A stretch of 27,817 nucleotides of DNA from Larix sibirica (lineage: Eukaryota > Streptophyta > Pinopsida > Pinales > Pinaceae). The translations under genes were made by a program, and so were the position numbers. Within the stretch, counting starts at the first letter, position 1; every line of letters begins with the position of its first letter. The DNA lies in NCBI GenBank assembly GCA_004151065.3, contig NWUY0300006485.1, positions 1 through 27,817 of the forward strand. Reading direction: 5' to 3'. The notes under the pieces were generated by a model. It had not been told where the DNA came from, searched no databases, and worked only from the letters and a program-made list of their open reading frames with translations. Of the stretch, positions 1-9,883 are shown piece after piece.

Positions 1-700
1 AGAATATCTTCCGCAGTTACATTATTTTAATAGATGTTTGAGGTTTTCTTTGCTATCTTTCAAGGCTATTCTATGGTGTAAGGACTCTTGAGGCATTTTC
101 TCTTTTCCAGACTCCCTGACGCTCCAACCGGAACCATGCCACCAACAACGATCACACAGAGCTCACCAAGACTGTCCTCAACACGGAACACGAAAGCAAC
201 ACCAACATTCATAAGCCTGGAAGAGACTCCCCTTCGATGATTAAAAGAAACCCCACACAGGTCGAGGGATACAGAAGGTACGCAGAAGGAAACTCCCATT
301 AAGGAGAAGAAGACCTTCAAACCCAGACCCAAAAATCTTGAACTCGCCACACTAGTTTCCATAATTACCCTCGTTAGTAGCCGCTCGATCTTGGTACCTC
401 CTTCTTTGGCAATCACAACGTTTTGCAACATGCTCGTACCTTTAGCACCTTGGGAGATTGCTCACATGCTAAAGAACACCAGGCTACCCTCCATACCATG
501 TCGCTTCCAACGTATTGTTAGAGATAGTGTTTTTTCTTGTTGAGCTATTGTTCTCCACATTCGGGAATCCTCTCGTTGCCAAAGGAGTAGGCCTAAAGAG
601 AGAGGAGAGTGCATAGTGGTGACACTGGATGCATCTCATGAAAAGTTGCCAATCTTAACATCGACCCTCGTGACCTAATTGGAAGGGTGATAATCTTTGA
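1..700. other. Unassigned flank, possible 5' LTR of the first retroelement relic
   Basis: No gene is recognised here. Short open frames exist on the minus strand (for example 66-431), but they match no family I know and have no gene context. Because primer-binding-site-like motifs follow at 713-825 and a gag core follows that, this stretch is where the 5' LTR of a Ty3/gypsy-type element would lie. I could not find a matching second LTR or clear TG...CA ends, so the LTR assignment is positional inference only. Confidence 0.3.
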
Positions 701-712
701 GGTAACATTTTT

Positions 713-825
713 TGGCGTTGTGGTTGAGTAAGCCAAAAAATCAAGTTTACAATAATTTTTGGCTCCATTGCCAGGGTAGCGAAAAAACATTGTTTCACAA
801 CATTTTTTGGTGTCGTTGTCGGGGA
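713..825 (+). repeat. Three tandem tRNA-Asp-type primer-binding-site-like motifs
   Basis: Three motifs begin at 713, 760 and 808, spaced 47 and 48 bp. The best, 808-825, reads TGGTGTCGTTGTCGGGGA. It differs only by three C-to-T changes from TGGCGCCGTTGCCGGGGA, the primer-binding site complementary to the 3' end of plant tRNA-Asp as I recall it from Athila-like Ty3/gypsy elements. The copy at 760-777 (TGGCTCCATTGCCAGGGT) keeps most positions but shows G-to-A changes. The copy at 713 keeps TGGCG and TTG and is the most decayed. Each is preceded by a similar A/T-rich lead ending in TTTTTGG. Reverse transcription normally needs one such site just inside the 5' LTR, so a triplet is odd and may be a local tandem duplication. 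Confidence 0.55.
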
Positions 826-1059
826 TGCTTGAAGATTGTTGTATAATGGCTCAGGTCAAAGTTTTCATCTCCTTGGCATGAACAACATATTTTGCGAAAA
901 AACATTTCATGAAGTTGGGGTAAGTTTTTGTTTTTTGCTTTGATGAGATTATTGTGAAGGACTAACCTTGTAGGTCTTATTTGGCCACTCCACTGAAGGA
1001 AATACGTCAAAAAGGTACACTCCAAGACATAGCCCTCAACCATTGACGACATTGTTCGG

Positions 1060-1800
1060 TCTAAAGGTGAGCACCTCTATCAGTTGTGAAGAAAAGCTTA
1101 TCTTCGCGACTCCACACATTTTTGACATCAATAAAAATATTGTATGGCATTTGATGCTAAACCATGGATGAACAATTGGTTTGATCCATTGTATTTTTTC
1201 GGGGATCTTAGGATATCCCAATTTGATCCATGACGATGATTGGAAGAAGGATGGTTGGGAAAAATACATCCAAAAATTTCATGAACATGAGGATTCAGTA
1301 GATTGTTATGTTATATTGTTCATACCGGTTATTCAGAGTTAAATGTCGTCCATCGGGATGTTAAGATGAAGATGTTCATTTTGTCTCTTGATTTGGAGAA
1401 CGATGATATAGAAAAATGGTATAATGGGCTTTCTAAGAAAGGAATTTGTATGCTGAATGAATTTACCAAGGATTTCTGTGAGAGATGGGATCCCTTTTTC
1501 GCAGGGAATATTGGGTGGCTCTTTGATGAAGCTACTTTTAGTGTAGTGCTTGAAGACAAGGATATTATTGAAGAATGCCATGAGGAATATTGACACCTAG
1601 AAATCTCTCATGAAGAAGGCTTTGTTGAAGAATCTTTTATTGCGGAGTTTGTTAAAGAAGCCAAGGAAGATTACGTCTTGGAGCCATATTCTTGGAGAGG
1701 ATAATACTTGTGAAGATGAAGACAAAGGTGTTCGATAAAATGAAGTCGAGGAAATCCATGTTGAAAATCAAGAAGCACATGAAGACCAAGAAAGCCTAAT
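1060..1800 (+). pseudogene. Decayed Ty3/gypsy-type gag
   Basis: Gag would form the retroelement capsid. The clearest part is an open frame at 1303-1593 with DVKMKMFILSLDLENDDIEKWY followed by LPP-position residues and EFTKDFCERW. This is the usual plant gag core: a DV.M.LF..SL block, a .KW(Y/F) block, then a .EF...F...W block. Just upstream, in another frame, 1240-1290 reads WKKDGWEKYIQKFHEHEDS, which fits the segment before that core, so a frameshift separates them. The reading after 1593 (stop at 1591-1593) stays acidic to about 1800 with further breaks. No zinc knuckle was seen. It lies 3' of the PBS-like motifs on the same strand, as expected. Non-functional. Confidence 0.65.
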
Positions 1801-1840
1801 TGAACAAATCGCGAGTTGTCTTTATCATTGTTTCAAAGAT

Positions 1841-2386
1841 TTGTATGATGTCTTTGGCCTTTTGGAAGAAGACGGTAGGATTGTTTTGTGTGATGAAGAA
1901 GTGATGATTATTGGAGGTCTCTTGGTCCTCCGATTTATGATTCGTCAAAGGTCTGGAGTGTTGCACTTGAGCCTTTGGGTCACACATGTTTCAAGGAAGA
2001 TGTCCCACGATCTTTTACCACCATGCAAAGGTGAAGTGGTTATCAGTTTGGATCAACCAAAGCTAGATTTTTATGCAGATTTGGAATCACATGAAGAAGC
2101 TCTTGTCAAAGAGCCATTCGTCGTTGAAAAGGATGTTGAATACATGGTGGCTGAATGTGTTGTTGATATTTCTCTTTGTTCCCGTCATAATGAAGGTTTG
2201 TTGAGCCTTCGTCTCTATTTTACTTTTGAAGAACATTGTCCAACACACACACACACTATGAATGCACTTACACGCTTTCATCTTTCATTTATATTGATTG
2301 ATAATGTGAATTTAATATTTAATACTACAAGTCGGAGAAGTTATATATCTTTTCTGGTAACTATTTTGGAAAGCGACAAATACTAG
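1841..2386 (+). pseudogene. Unrecognised open frame following gag, probably retroelement remnant
   Basis: This frame of 181 codons begins at an internal ATG and continues an acidic reading that follows the gag relic. Its first ~130 residues look protein-like (for example EEDGRIVLCDEEVMIIGG and VVISLDQPKLDFYADLE), while the last ~50 residues run into low-complexity text including a short CA run near 2241-2255. I recognise no domain. Position and strand suggest it belongs to the same degraded retroelement, but a chance frame cannot be ruled out. Confidence 0.3.
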
Positions 2387-3089
2387 AGTGAAAGAGGAAG
2401 CCAACATTAAATTAGAATGATTTCAAAATTCTTCTACCTTATTTTGGTAAGAAAATTCCCTTGACTATACACACTCAATATTGAGATATTAATTGTTTCA
2501 TCTTGCAACTTTATTATAGTCTCCATTTTGTCACGAGCATATTTTTAGTATAATACATTAGAGTAAGAGCATGGTTTTACTTGATGCATGTTTGTTTTTC
2601 TCTATAGATATGGCTAGCTTTATGGTTTTAAAATCATGGTCTAAATTAAAGTAGGTTTCAATTAAATCCCAAACATGCAAAGTTTTCTATGCCTATCGGA
2701 AAAGGGTCAACCCCTTAAGTAGAGCAATTTTAGTTTTGTTACATTTGTCCTTTATTGAGATGGTATTTTTAAACACCATTTGCATCTTAACCCTCACGTC
2801 GTGCATCTTAATCCATAAGATTTTCTAGATGGAGATTGATGCCTAGTACACATGAATAGTTTTGTGATTCTACGCCAATCAATTTGGAACGAACATAAAT
2901 GTTTGTTACTAGGGCTTGATGTACTAGGCTAGAAGAGTACCTAGAAATAATTGTGTGGTTAGTGCATACGTACTCTATTGCTAAGTGCCACTTGCAGTTT
3001 GTTTTAATAATAATTTGTGTTTTTTTGTATTAATCATCGAATCATTAATCTATTAATGGCATTCTATTGCCATCACCATCTGTATTAGC
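2387..3089. other. No recognisable gene
   Basis: This is AT-rich sequence with stops in all frames at short spacing. I see no protein motif, RNA gene or clear repeat in it. It could be the rest of the first retroelement relic. Confidence 0.5.
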
Positions 3090-3560
3090 ACGATTGTTGA
3101 GGTGTTATGCATTTAGCATGCTTCCCATTGCATGATCTATACTATCCCATGATAGTGGTTTTGTATGTTGCCACAAAGAATTTGTACGGTACTATGATTA
3201 CGTATGCTGCTACAGTGATTCCGTACATCACTACAGTGGCTCCGTACATCGCTACAGTGCCTCCGTACACTACTACAGTATTTCCGTCATTGCTACAGTG
3301 TTCATGCACATTGCTACAGTGTTTCTATATGTTTGTTTAGTGTTTTCATATGCTACAATAGTGTTTTTGTTCTTTGCAATAGTGATATGTATTGCTACGA
3401 TGATCCCTATTGCTATGGTAATTTATATTGCTATTGCACACGGAAATTGAGGCTTCGGAGATTGTACAACTTGTTGGGGCATTGAAGTCGAGGCCAATAT
3501 TTTATCTGGAAATATTTTTTTTGGTAAAATGTGGAACCATACAATCATTCATATCAATGT
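3090..3560 (+). repeat. Dispersed repeat, copy 1 (with 21-bp minisatellite)
   Basis: This stretch and 3890-4370 are diverged copies of one unit about 800 bp apart. Shared blocks in the same order are GTTTAGCATGCTTC-like text near the start, a GCTACAGTG-rich array in the middle, CAACTTGTTGGGGCAT near 3467-3483, and GTAAAATGTGG...CATTCATATCAATG near the end. They could be related LTR pieces or a tandem-duplicated non-coding repeat. The open frame 3107-3340 is a product of the 7-codon periodicity of the array, not a gene. Confidence 0.7.
3195..3330 (+). repeat. 21-bp minisatellite, core GCTACAGTG-TTCCGTACAT
   Basis: About six imperfect 21-bp units run here. Each carries (G/A)CTACAGT followed by a TCCGTACA(T/C)-like block. 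Because 21 is a multiple of 3, the array stays open in one frame and reads as a repeating (T/P)PYI(A/T)TV heptad. It degenerates towards 3330, where the second half changes to TCATGCACATT and TTTCTATATG. Confidence 0.75.
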
Positions 3561-3889
3561 TCACCATGCAAGGAACGATGTCACGCATGTTCGACATTCG
3601 GATACACAACATGCAATGCTACCTAGTTTCTTGGTTTTAAGATAATAATAAGCCGATGTAATTAATATAGAGGTGACTCTTTATATGAAACGTCATGTCA
3701 CTTATGACTTTGTATAAACAAAAGGTGAACCCATTGTATTAATTATCCATTCATCATTTGATGTATTATATTTTTTTTTAATCTTTTGGGATTATATCTA
3801 TGTGTTTTTTATTTTTGAAGTGGTTTTAGAGACGAGCAATAGTTGTCCCAAAGTATTCTTTTCCGATCACCATCGATGACAACATGATC
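3561..3889. other. Spacer between the two dispersed repeat copies
   Basis: No gene is seen. The stretch is AT-rich, with a T-run near 3771-3779. It separates the two diverged repeat copies and has no visible counterpart elsewhere in the window. Confidence 0.5.
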
Positions 3890-4370
3890 ACTGAGGAGTT
3901 ATGTGTTTAGCATGCTTCTCAGTGTGTGTGGTGTATATGATAGTGATTTTGTATGTTGCTACAATGGATGCTATGCTACTAGATTGATTTTGTTTGCGGT
4001 TATTGTGATTATGTGTGCTGCTACAGTGTTTCCGCACATTGCTACAGTGATTCCGTATGCTACTATAGTATTTCCGTACATTGCTACAGTGCTCTTGTAC
4101 ATTGTTACAATGTCTCCTTACGTTGCTTTAATGATTTTGTATGCTACAACTAGGCTTCTAGTTTTTGCAATAGTAATATGTACGACTACAATAATCCGTA
4201 GGGCTATAGTGATTTGTAGTACTATAGTGCATGAAAATTGAGCCTTGTGAGTTGGTGCAACTTGTTGGGGCATCGAAATTGGGTTTCAAGTTTTTTATCT
4301 ACAAAGAAATTTTTTGGGTAAAATGTGGATGTGGAACCATACAAACATTCATATCAATGCTATTCCCCAA
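3890..4370 (+). repeat. Dispersed repeat, copy 2 (with the same 21-bp minisatellite)
   Basis: This matches 3090-3560 block by block: TTTAGCATGCTTCT near 3907, the GCTACAGTG array at about 4018-4145, CAACTTGTTGGGGCATCGA near 4258-4276, and GTAAAATGTGG...CATATCAATG near 4318-4360. The array contains roughly five recognisable 21-bp units, more diverged than in copy 1. A short open frame at 3903-4241 again follows the array periodicity and is not thought to be a gene. Confidence 0.7.
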
Positions 4371-4378
4371 AAGCTAGG

Positions 4379-4626
4379 ATGTTGAACAATGTGGAGTCTA
4401 GCGCAGAAATCAAAGAAATTCATAACACGATCTCGACAAAGTTGGTGATGTGACCCAGCAAATGATGGAATTTAAGATGGGAATGAATATTTGGGACACC
4501 AAATTTGATATTTTGAACAAAGAAATGATGAAAGTTAAAGAAGAATTGAAGGTTTGGATGAACGGTGTCAACTTTCCTAGTAAAACACTAGACTCACTAA
4601 ACCATTCAAGTGGACGAGGAAGTTGA
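4379..4626 (+). pseudogene. Frameshifted coiled-coil fragment, possibly gag N-terminus
   Basis: From the ATG at 4379 the frame reads MLNNVESSAEIKEIHNTIS and then TKLVM before a stop. After a one-base shift near 4448 it continues with DVTQQMMEFKMGMNIW, then KFDILNKEMMKVKEELKVW, and ends at a TGA at 4624-4626. The heptad-like spacing of I, L and M with charged residues predicts a coiled coil. Many plant Ty3/gypsy gag proteins begin with such a coiled coil, so it may be the N-terminus of the relic whose gag core lies at 6640, or part of another element. No intact host gene is implied. Confidence 0.45.
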
Positions 4627-6630
4627 AGCTCTGATTGACTTAAAAGGTAAAGGATAGATATTCCTGAAGGATGAAAATTATAGTATATGAAATGATGCAG
4701 TGATGATTAATACATTGGATTGGCCTTTAAATTATAGAAATTGTCATGAGTGAGATGACCTTTGAATCTTTGATGGAAAGATTCGACTTTTCATTAATTC
4801 CCCCATGATTTATTTATGATTATAAGTTGACCTTTATTTATATTGTACTTTATTATAAATTAATGTTGACTTGAATAGGCTATAGACTTGGACAGTAAAT
4901 GCCAGCCCTAGAAGGGTTCATTACATCAACTGACTATTCACCAAGTGGTTCCTATGTTGGAATTTCTCTAAAATATGTTTTAATTCAATTACAGGGATTC
5001 TACATTAACCTTGAGGCTCCCTGGATATATTTCCTGTGGGTTTTCAGCCTTAGGGATGAATCTGAAATATAAATTACAACAGTATGTATTTCAGTTTTCT
5101 CCAACCAAATAAACAAGGCAGGCCAGGAAAATAAACTCTGAACAAATGTACTTAAAGCCACAATTTGCAAAAATTACTTATTACAGCAAATTTGTTGCAG
5201 CCATAAGTTTGCCCACTTAGCTTCTATATTTGGCTCAAATCACTCATCAAAATCTTTTCACTATTATGTAAAATCAGCATGCATAACCAGCGCTAGAAAC
5301 TACTCAATATCCAGGATAACATAAGTTGAAAATCAGATCTGCGAGTACACAATTTGGACAGCAAAGAGCTCTTCATATATATATATATATATATAAGATG
5401 AAGTTACAAGTACATACCAACAGATTTTCCAAAGGTGGTAGAAAATAGTTATTAAAGCTTATTTCAAGCTAGGACAATCTAGCACTCTCCACTGCTGTCC
5501 AAACCATAGTTAAGGCAATCTTAACAAGGTAGCACCACACCAATTCTCTTAATAAGCTAGCATCACATCAATTCTCAATCCTTAACTACCAACTCACAGC
5601 TAGGGCTGAATTCCAACCAATGATGGCCGCTCCACTAAAGAACCACAAATAGTAAGCATGCGTATTGATAATGCTCTTTGTCACCTACACTTCCATCACA
5701 AAAGTATACAACGAAAAACATGATAATCCCCCTCTTATCTTCTCCACATGAAGCACTCCAAGTGGTACTAGGGTTTCAAATGCCACAAAATCCTAGTCTT
5801 CTTTTCTCACAAGGTTTACAAGAACAAGAGCTCCCTTTGCTTCTCTATGGTGTCTCATGAACCTTAGCTTCCCTTGTCATCTTAAGTCAAACCATAACCC
5901 CAATGCTTTACTTGGATCAACACAAGAACCCTCAAGCACTAGACAAAGGTGCAAAGTACAATGAAGAAGACGTACATATGAAAGTTACAAGTTTTCCTAG
6001 CTCTCACATCTCTAATACATGGTGGTATGATGACAATCATAAAGTGGACAAGGTTCAAAACAAGTATTTGTAGCAACGTAATTAATCACTAGATAGGTCC
6101 ACTAGTAAAGTGTTCCAACTCTACGGTGACACATGTCAAGATCCAAGGTAAGCGTGGTTATTAGGAAATGGTCCCAGGGTGAGTGCTCCACAAGACAAGG
6201 TCCAACACTCTCTTCCAAAGGTTTCCAACACTGCATCACTATCTTGTAAGCCATGCGCTCGGGTTCCACCACACCTCCATGAATGCTTTTCAACCCAAGC
6301 ATCCTCAAGTCAAGCACAAGCCTCCATGTAAGCAACCTAATGATCACAAGCTAACTAGGGTTTACCCCTCTCCTCCTGAATGCCCCTAACGCCCCTCCTC
6401 CAAATAGGTTCTCCTCCCTAGAAAGCAACGTAGTGCTCAATGTTCATCTCATGAAGAATATAATTATGTCACATAGATATCCAACTTCCTAAGGAAGTCC
6501 ATGCCTTAAGCATTAAGTCAAAGATATCTTCAATTTGTATGTCCAGTACAATAAAACCTAGGGTAGCCAATATACCATGCACTCCACATGAGACGAAGCA
6601 CCCCCAAACATGGTGTAAACACTTTCAGAG
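4627..6630. other. Gene-free stretch of ~2 kb
   Basis: No protein family is recognised in any frame. Short open frames (such as 5678-5860, 6102-6347 and 6183-6389) have no motif and are typical of chance frames. The stretch holds an AT dinucleotide run at 5375-5395 and moderately C/A-rich text at 5500-6400. It may be an inserted element or LTR separating the coiled-coil piece from the gag core, but no ends could be found. Confidence 0.45.
5375..5395. repeat. (AT)n microsatellite
   Basis: A perfect AT dinucleotide run of 21 bases, flanked by CTTC and AGATGAAG. Confidence 0.95.
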
Positions 6631-6639
6631 TAACCCCAA

Positions 6640-7130
6640 AAGCTACCATCCCATTCTACAAAAATTCCTCAAGATGGACACGAAATTATCGACATCAACA
6701 TTTGATGGGGCTTTTGATTATAAAAACTTTATTCATTGATATGCAGCATGGAGACTTATTTTAAAATTGAGCCTGGCAAATGCCAATAAGTTTCTAATTG
6801 TTGAACTTCACATGGAGTGCTGATCCATCGTATGGTGGCAAATCAACATTCAATACTTGGAAACCAATAAGCAATCCTTGCTCAACCCTTCGAGTGACTT
6901 CAAGGTTGTTGTGCAAAAGTGTTTCTATCAATTAAGGTACAAGGATGCTTTGTTGGGAAGGAGGCTACAACTTGGACCAATCTTGGAACTGTCCATCCAA
7001 TATTTTTTTGATGTCTTCTGCAAAATGCTCTTCAAGCTTGAGGCAAGAAGAATTTGTTGACAACTTGCTTTAGGTTCAATTTCTAGGTTATTTCCACATT
7101 TAGGGGGCCAAAACCCTTTACTAGAGCACA
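6640..7130 (+). pseudogene. Decayed gag core of second Ty3/gypsy relic
   Basis: Reading across stops and shifts gives KLSTSTFDGAFDYKNFIH near 6683-6737, then YAAWRLILKL, then CSIVWWQINIQYLE around 6820-6863, and the open frame 6857-7060. That order (F.G...Y..(W/F)...W, then a small gap to a WW pair, then an aromatic/charged stretch) is that of plant gypsy gag. EEFVDNLL-like residues follow at ~7048-7070. Stops and frameshifts rule out function. Reverse-transcriptase pieces follow 0.6 kb downstream on the same strand, supporting one element. Confidence 0.5.
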
Positions 7131-7690
7131 CCTTTCAACATGTTTCCGAAATATGGGCTAATTGGCTAAAAGCAAGCCTGCCATTTGAAAGAAGTTGGTT
7201 TTCTCTGCTCAACCTGCTACCACTTCCAAGGGCTATCAAAATAAAAGTGGACAGTAATTGGTGCCTCCCAACACAACACTTGCCACTGCGAAACAAAAAA
7301 CGAAGAAGTGGTGCTTTATGGACATTGTTATGATGAATGCATGATCCCTCAGGATAAGATCACCAAGAAGGATTAAGCCTTGCTTCATGAACAGCAATAG
7401 CTCCCTATAGGTTTCGACATAAAGAGCATTATCCCATCTACAACAGATCCAAACCTTGTTCTAATTGCCAAGAACTAGATAGGTAGTGAGAAGGAAACCC
7501 TGGTTCACCCAAAGCTACCAATTTTAAGAATATATTGGATTGAATCACTATGGACTCAAACTGCTCGGACACAAAAGCTTACTTCAAATTATTCTACTGT
7601 CCTAATTGTAATTTTTGGCAAATTGACTTTTTGTGACACGGGAACCTAGCTCTGTTTGATATACAAATGATCATTGACTCATAACATATT
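7131..7690 (+). pseudogene. Unresolved gag-pol linker/protease region
   Basis: This lies between the gag core and the first reverse-transcriptase residues, where the zinc knuckle and aspartic protease of a gypsy element would be. I could not identify a CCHC knuckle or a DTGA/DSGA protease motif. Stops are frequent in all frames. The assignment rests on position only. Confidence 0.3.
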
Positions 7691-7699
7691 TATTGAAAG

Positions 7700-8500
7700 G
7701 ACCCCAAGGTTTACCTCCCCTCCAAAACAATTAACACTCCATTGAGCCGGTTGTGGTTCCAGGTTCTTCCTTGCTCAATTTCATTGCAAATCAAACCTCC
7801 CATATGGAGAGTACAGAGATTGAGTGACAAATCACACAATTCTTGGAGGATGGAAAAATCAGGCCTAGAACATTCCTGTCGGGATCTCTGACCTTGGAAT
7901 CCTAAGAGTAAGGAACATTGTTAGCATTTTGCGCAGATTACAAGGCCTTTAACAAGGTCATTATTAAGAACTGTTCCTTTAATTGATTAAGTCTCGATGA
8001 CCTTAAGGGGGCCATGTATTAGACTAAGTTGGACTGTGTTCCAAGAATAAGGAACATCATTAGCATCTTTGCGCAGATTACAAGGCCTTTAACAAGGCCA
8101 TTATTAAGAGCTGTTTCTTTAATTGGTAAAGTCTTGATGAACTTAAGGAGGCCATGTATTAGATTAAGTTGGACTGTGCTTCATAGTATCACCAAGTTTA
8201 TATGGAACCCAATGACATCAGGAAGATATCAGATAACTTTCAAGATCAAGTTTGGCCCCTTTGAGTGATTTGTCATGCCATTTGGCCTCTCTAATGCACC
8301 AGCCACTTTCATGAGGATCATCAATGACATCTTCTGGCCACGCCCTGCTAGGTTCATATTGGCTTACTTCAATTATATTTTTCTTTTTTCCAATTCCTGG
8401 TTAGATCATTTGCAGGATATCCACACTGTTTTGGACCTCTTTGCCAACATAAGTTGTAGGCACAAGAAAAGACATCCTTATTTGCACAAATATATGTCCA
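7700..8500 (+). pseudogene. Decayed Ty3/gypsy reverse transcriptase
   Basis: This would copy element RNA into DNA. Family blocks appear in order across stops and shifts: GLPP near 7711, VVPGSSLLNF near 7755, TEIE.QITQFLEDGKIRP near 7817-7866, FCADYKAFNKVIIKN at 7929-7973, SLDDLKGAMY at 7990-8020, YHQVYMEPND at 8188-8217, then ITFKIKFGPFE and FVMPFGLSNAPATFM around 8233-8314. The frame 8275-8508 continues with NDIFWP...LAYFNYIFLFSNSWLDHLQDI. The YxDD catalytic box is read as Y-F-N-Y (8365-8376), so both aspartates are lost. A 139-bp segment is also tandemly duplicated inside the domain. Clearly dead. Confidence 0.85.
7905..8180 (+). repeat. 139-bp tandem duplication inside the RT relic
   Basis: 7905-8043 and 8044-8180 are near-identical direct copies. 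Both contain TTTGCGCAGATTACAAGGCC, AACAAGG(T/C)CATTATTAAGA and GGCCATGTATTAGA(C/T)TAAGTT. Each encodes the same RT block (CADYKAFNK to the MY.TKLD position). The second copy leads on in order to the YHQV block, so the first may be the inserted one. Around a dozen scattered substitutions show the duplication is not recent. Confidence 0.9.
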
Positions 8501-8504
8501 ATAG

Positions 8505-8910
8505 TTGAGCTTCACAATATTCCATAAGCACCATTTTAAAGGACAGAGGGCATATAGTGGCATATCATTCAGAGACCTCCTCGAAGACCAAGCTCAACTG
8601 CAGCACTTATGATGAGAAATTGTGTGTGTCAATCCAAGCTCTCTCCATGCAGAAACAAGTGGAAGATTACAACAAAAGATGTTTACATTGTTCCCAAAGT
8701 GAACCTGCTAATATGAAGCTTGGGTCGTATCAACTTTTGCCACTTCCCTCCAAGCATTGGGAGTCTGTCTTGATGGATTTTATTAGTGGTCTACCGATCA
8801 TTCCCCAGAAATATGGTTGCATTTTTGTTGTACTATGAAAAGTTTCGAAGATGGCAGTTTTCATATCATGTAACAAAACTTTTGATGTCCCTAAAGCACA
8901 GGCCCATTTG
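8505..8910 (+). pseudogene. RNase H and integrase fragments fused by deletion
   Basis: Residues ASQYSISTI then KDRGHIVAYHSETSSKT, CSTYDEKL and IQAL match the RNase H part of gypsy pol (8506-8646). The frame 8557-8838 then jumps directly into the integrase zinc-binding end: RCLHCSQSEPANMKLGSYQL with its C-x2-C pair near 8680-8691, followed by LPLPSKHWESVLMDFISGLP, where D is the first integrase catalytic residue. The rest of RNase H and the HH part of the zinc finger are missing. After the stop near 8836 the text continues as FISCNKTFDVPKAQAHL to about 8910. Family membership is secure; function is not possible. Confidence 0.8.
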
Positions 8911-9045
8911 TATGGTTCTTATACCGTCATAGAGCAAATAGATCATAATGTTTTCAAGTTGGACGTTCCATCTCAGCTTGGCAGCTAGTGTGGTGAATGT
9001 CAATGAGTTGAAGTTGTATGAACCACCACACTTGTAGCCCGAAGG
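8911..9045 (+). pseudogene. Integrase C-terminal end of the same relic
   Basis: YGSYTVIEQIDHNVFKLDVP (8911-8970) followed, after a shift, by VVNVNELKLYEPP (8989-9028) matches the C-terminal end of gypsy integrase, typically YGPY.VLE.VG..AYKLDLP...H..FNV..LK.Y. It abuts PKAQAHL directly, so the D...E catalytic core between them has been deleted. No chromodomain could be read downstream. Confidence 0.75.
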
Positions 9046-9609
9046 GATCTTTTCCTGTCAGACATCCAGGGGCCGCAATTCCAGATTTTAAGTCTCCCCT
9101 TCCTTATACTGCTTATCCTGATGTCTGCATCATCGCCACTAGTCATCATCAAATCAGTTCTGACTTGGTGGGTTGCAAATAATCTTTACTCAATCAAGCA
9201 AATTGGTGGTCCCAATAATCATTTTAGTGCTTTCCTCTTCAGTAGAAATCGGGGATGATTACCTTCTAGCAGAATAATCAATGAGACTTAGTTTAGTGAA
9301 CATGTATTATATTTGTGCTTCTCTATTTTCTACTTTATCTGTATCTCTTTTGGGTGGCTATGCCTATGATGATCTCTCATCCACTTTATTGTATTATATT
9401 GGAGACTTGGACAACTTTGTTAACTCTCCCCACAAATTTGTACTCTATATATCGTGATACAAATGAATGTACACAATGTGTACAATTTTGGCAATCTCCT
9501 CTCATACTTGCTCTCTTATGTTCTTTTCTGTGGGAGTATCTTTTTGCATTGTTGTGTTTGTGCTCATATGGTGATACCTGTGTAAAATGATGCATTTAAC
9601 GTTCTCAAA
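9046..9609. other. 3' flank of the second gypsy relic
   Basis: No further pol residues are read. The 3' LTR of the relic should lie here, but no LTR partner was found. A short open frame at 9315-9590 is Leu/Tyr/Cys-rich and looks like chance. A perfect 7-bp inverted repeat TGTACAC-AAT-GTGTACA sits at 9468-9484. Confidence 0.4.
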
Positions 9610-9883
9610 GTGAAGTGTTATTTAGAAGCTCCTGCAAAAGTTATCTTCTAGTCTCAGTGGAATGTTATGCTTTATTGTTAAATTCTTATAGTGCAGAATT
9701 GGTAATGTGCATAGTGGCCTTCCACTTCAAAGAAGGAATTCGTTAAATTCTTATGTGAAGTGTTATTTAGAAGCTCCTGCAAAAGTTATCTTCTAGTCTC
9801 AGTGGAATGTTATGCTTCATCGTTAAATTCTTATAGTGCAGAATTGGTAATGTGCATAGTGGCCTTCCACTTCAAAGAAGGAA
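9610..9883 (+). repeat. Direct repeat, 129-bp units at 145-bp period
   Basis: 9610-9738 and 9755-9883 share GTGAAGTGTTATTTAGAAGC through CCACTTCAAAGAAGGAA with only two differences seen (TTATTG versus TCATCG). The 16-bp spacer ends in CGTTAAATTCTTAT, which is itself found inside each unit. This is a young tandem duplication of non-coding DNA. Confidence 0.95.

Noticed and set aside
66-431. Minus-strand open frame of 121 residues
   Set aside because: No family motif, and it sits where an LTR is expected; likely chance.
808-825. A tRNA-Asp gene fragment
   Set aside because: Only the 18 bases complementary to the tRNA 3' end are present, in the orientation of a primer-binding site; there is no cloverleaf.
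3090-4370. The two repeat copies as the paired LTRs of one element
   Set aside because: They are only ~330 bp apart, with no PBS, PPT or coding DNA between them, so an LTR pair is not supported.
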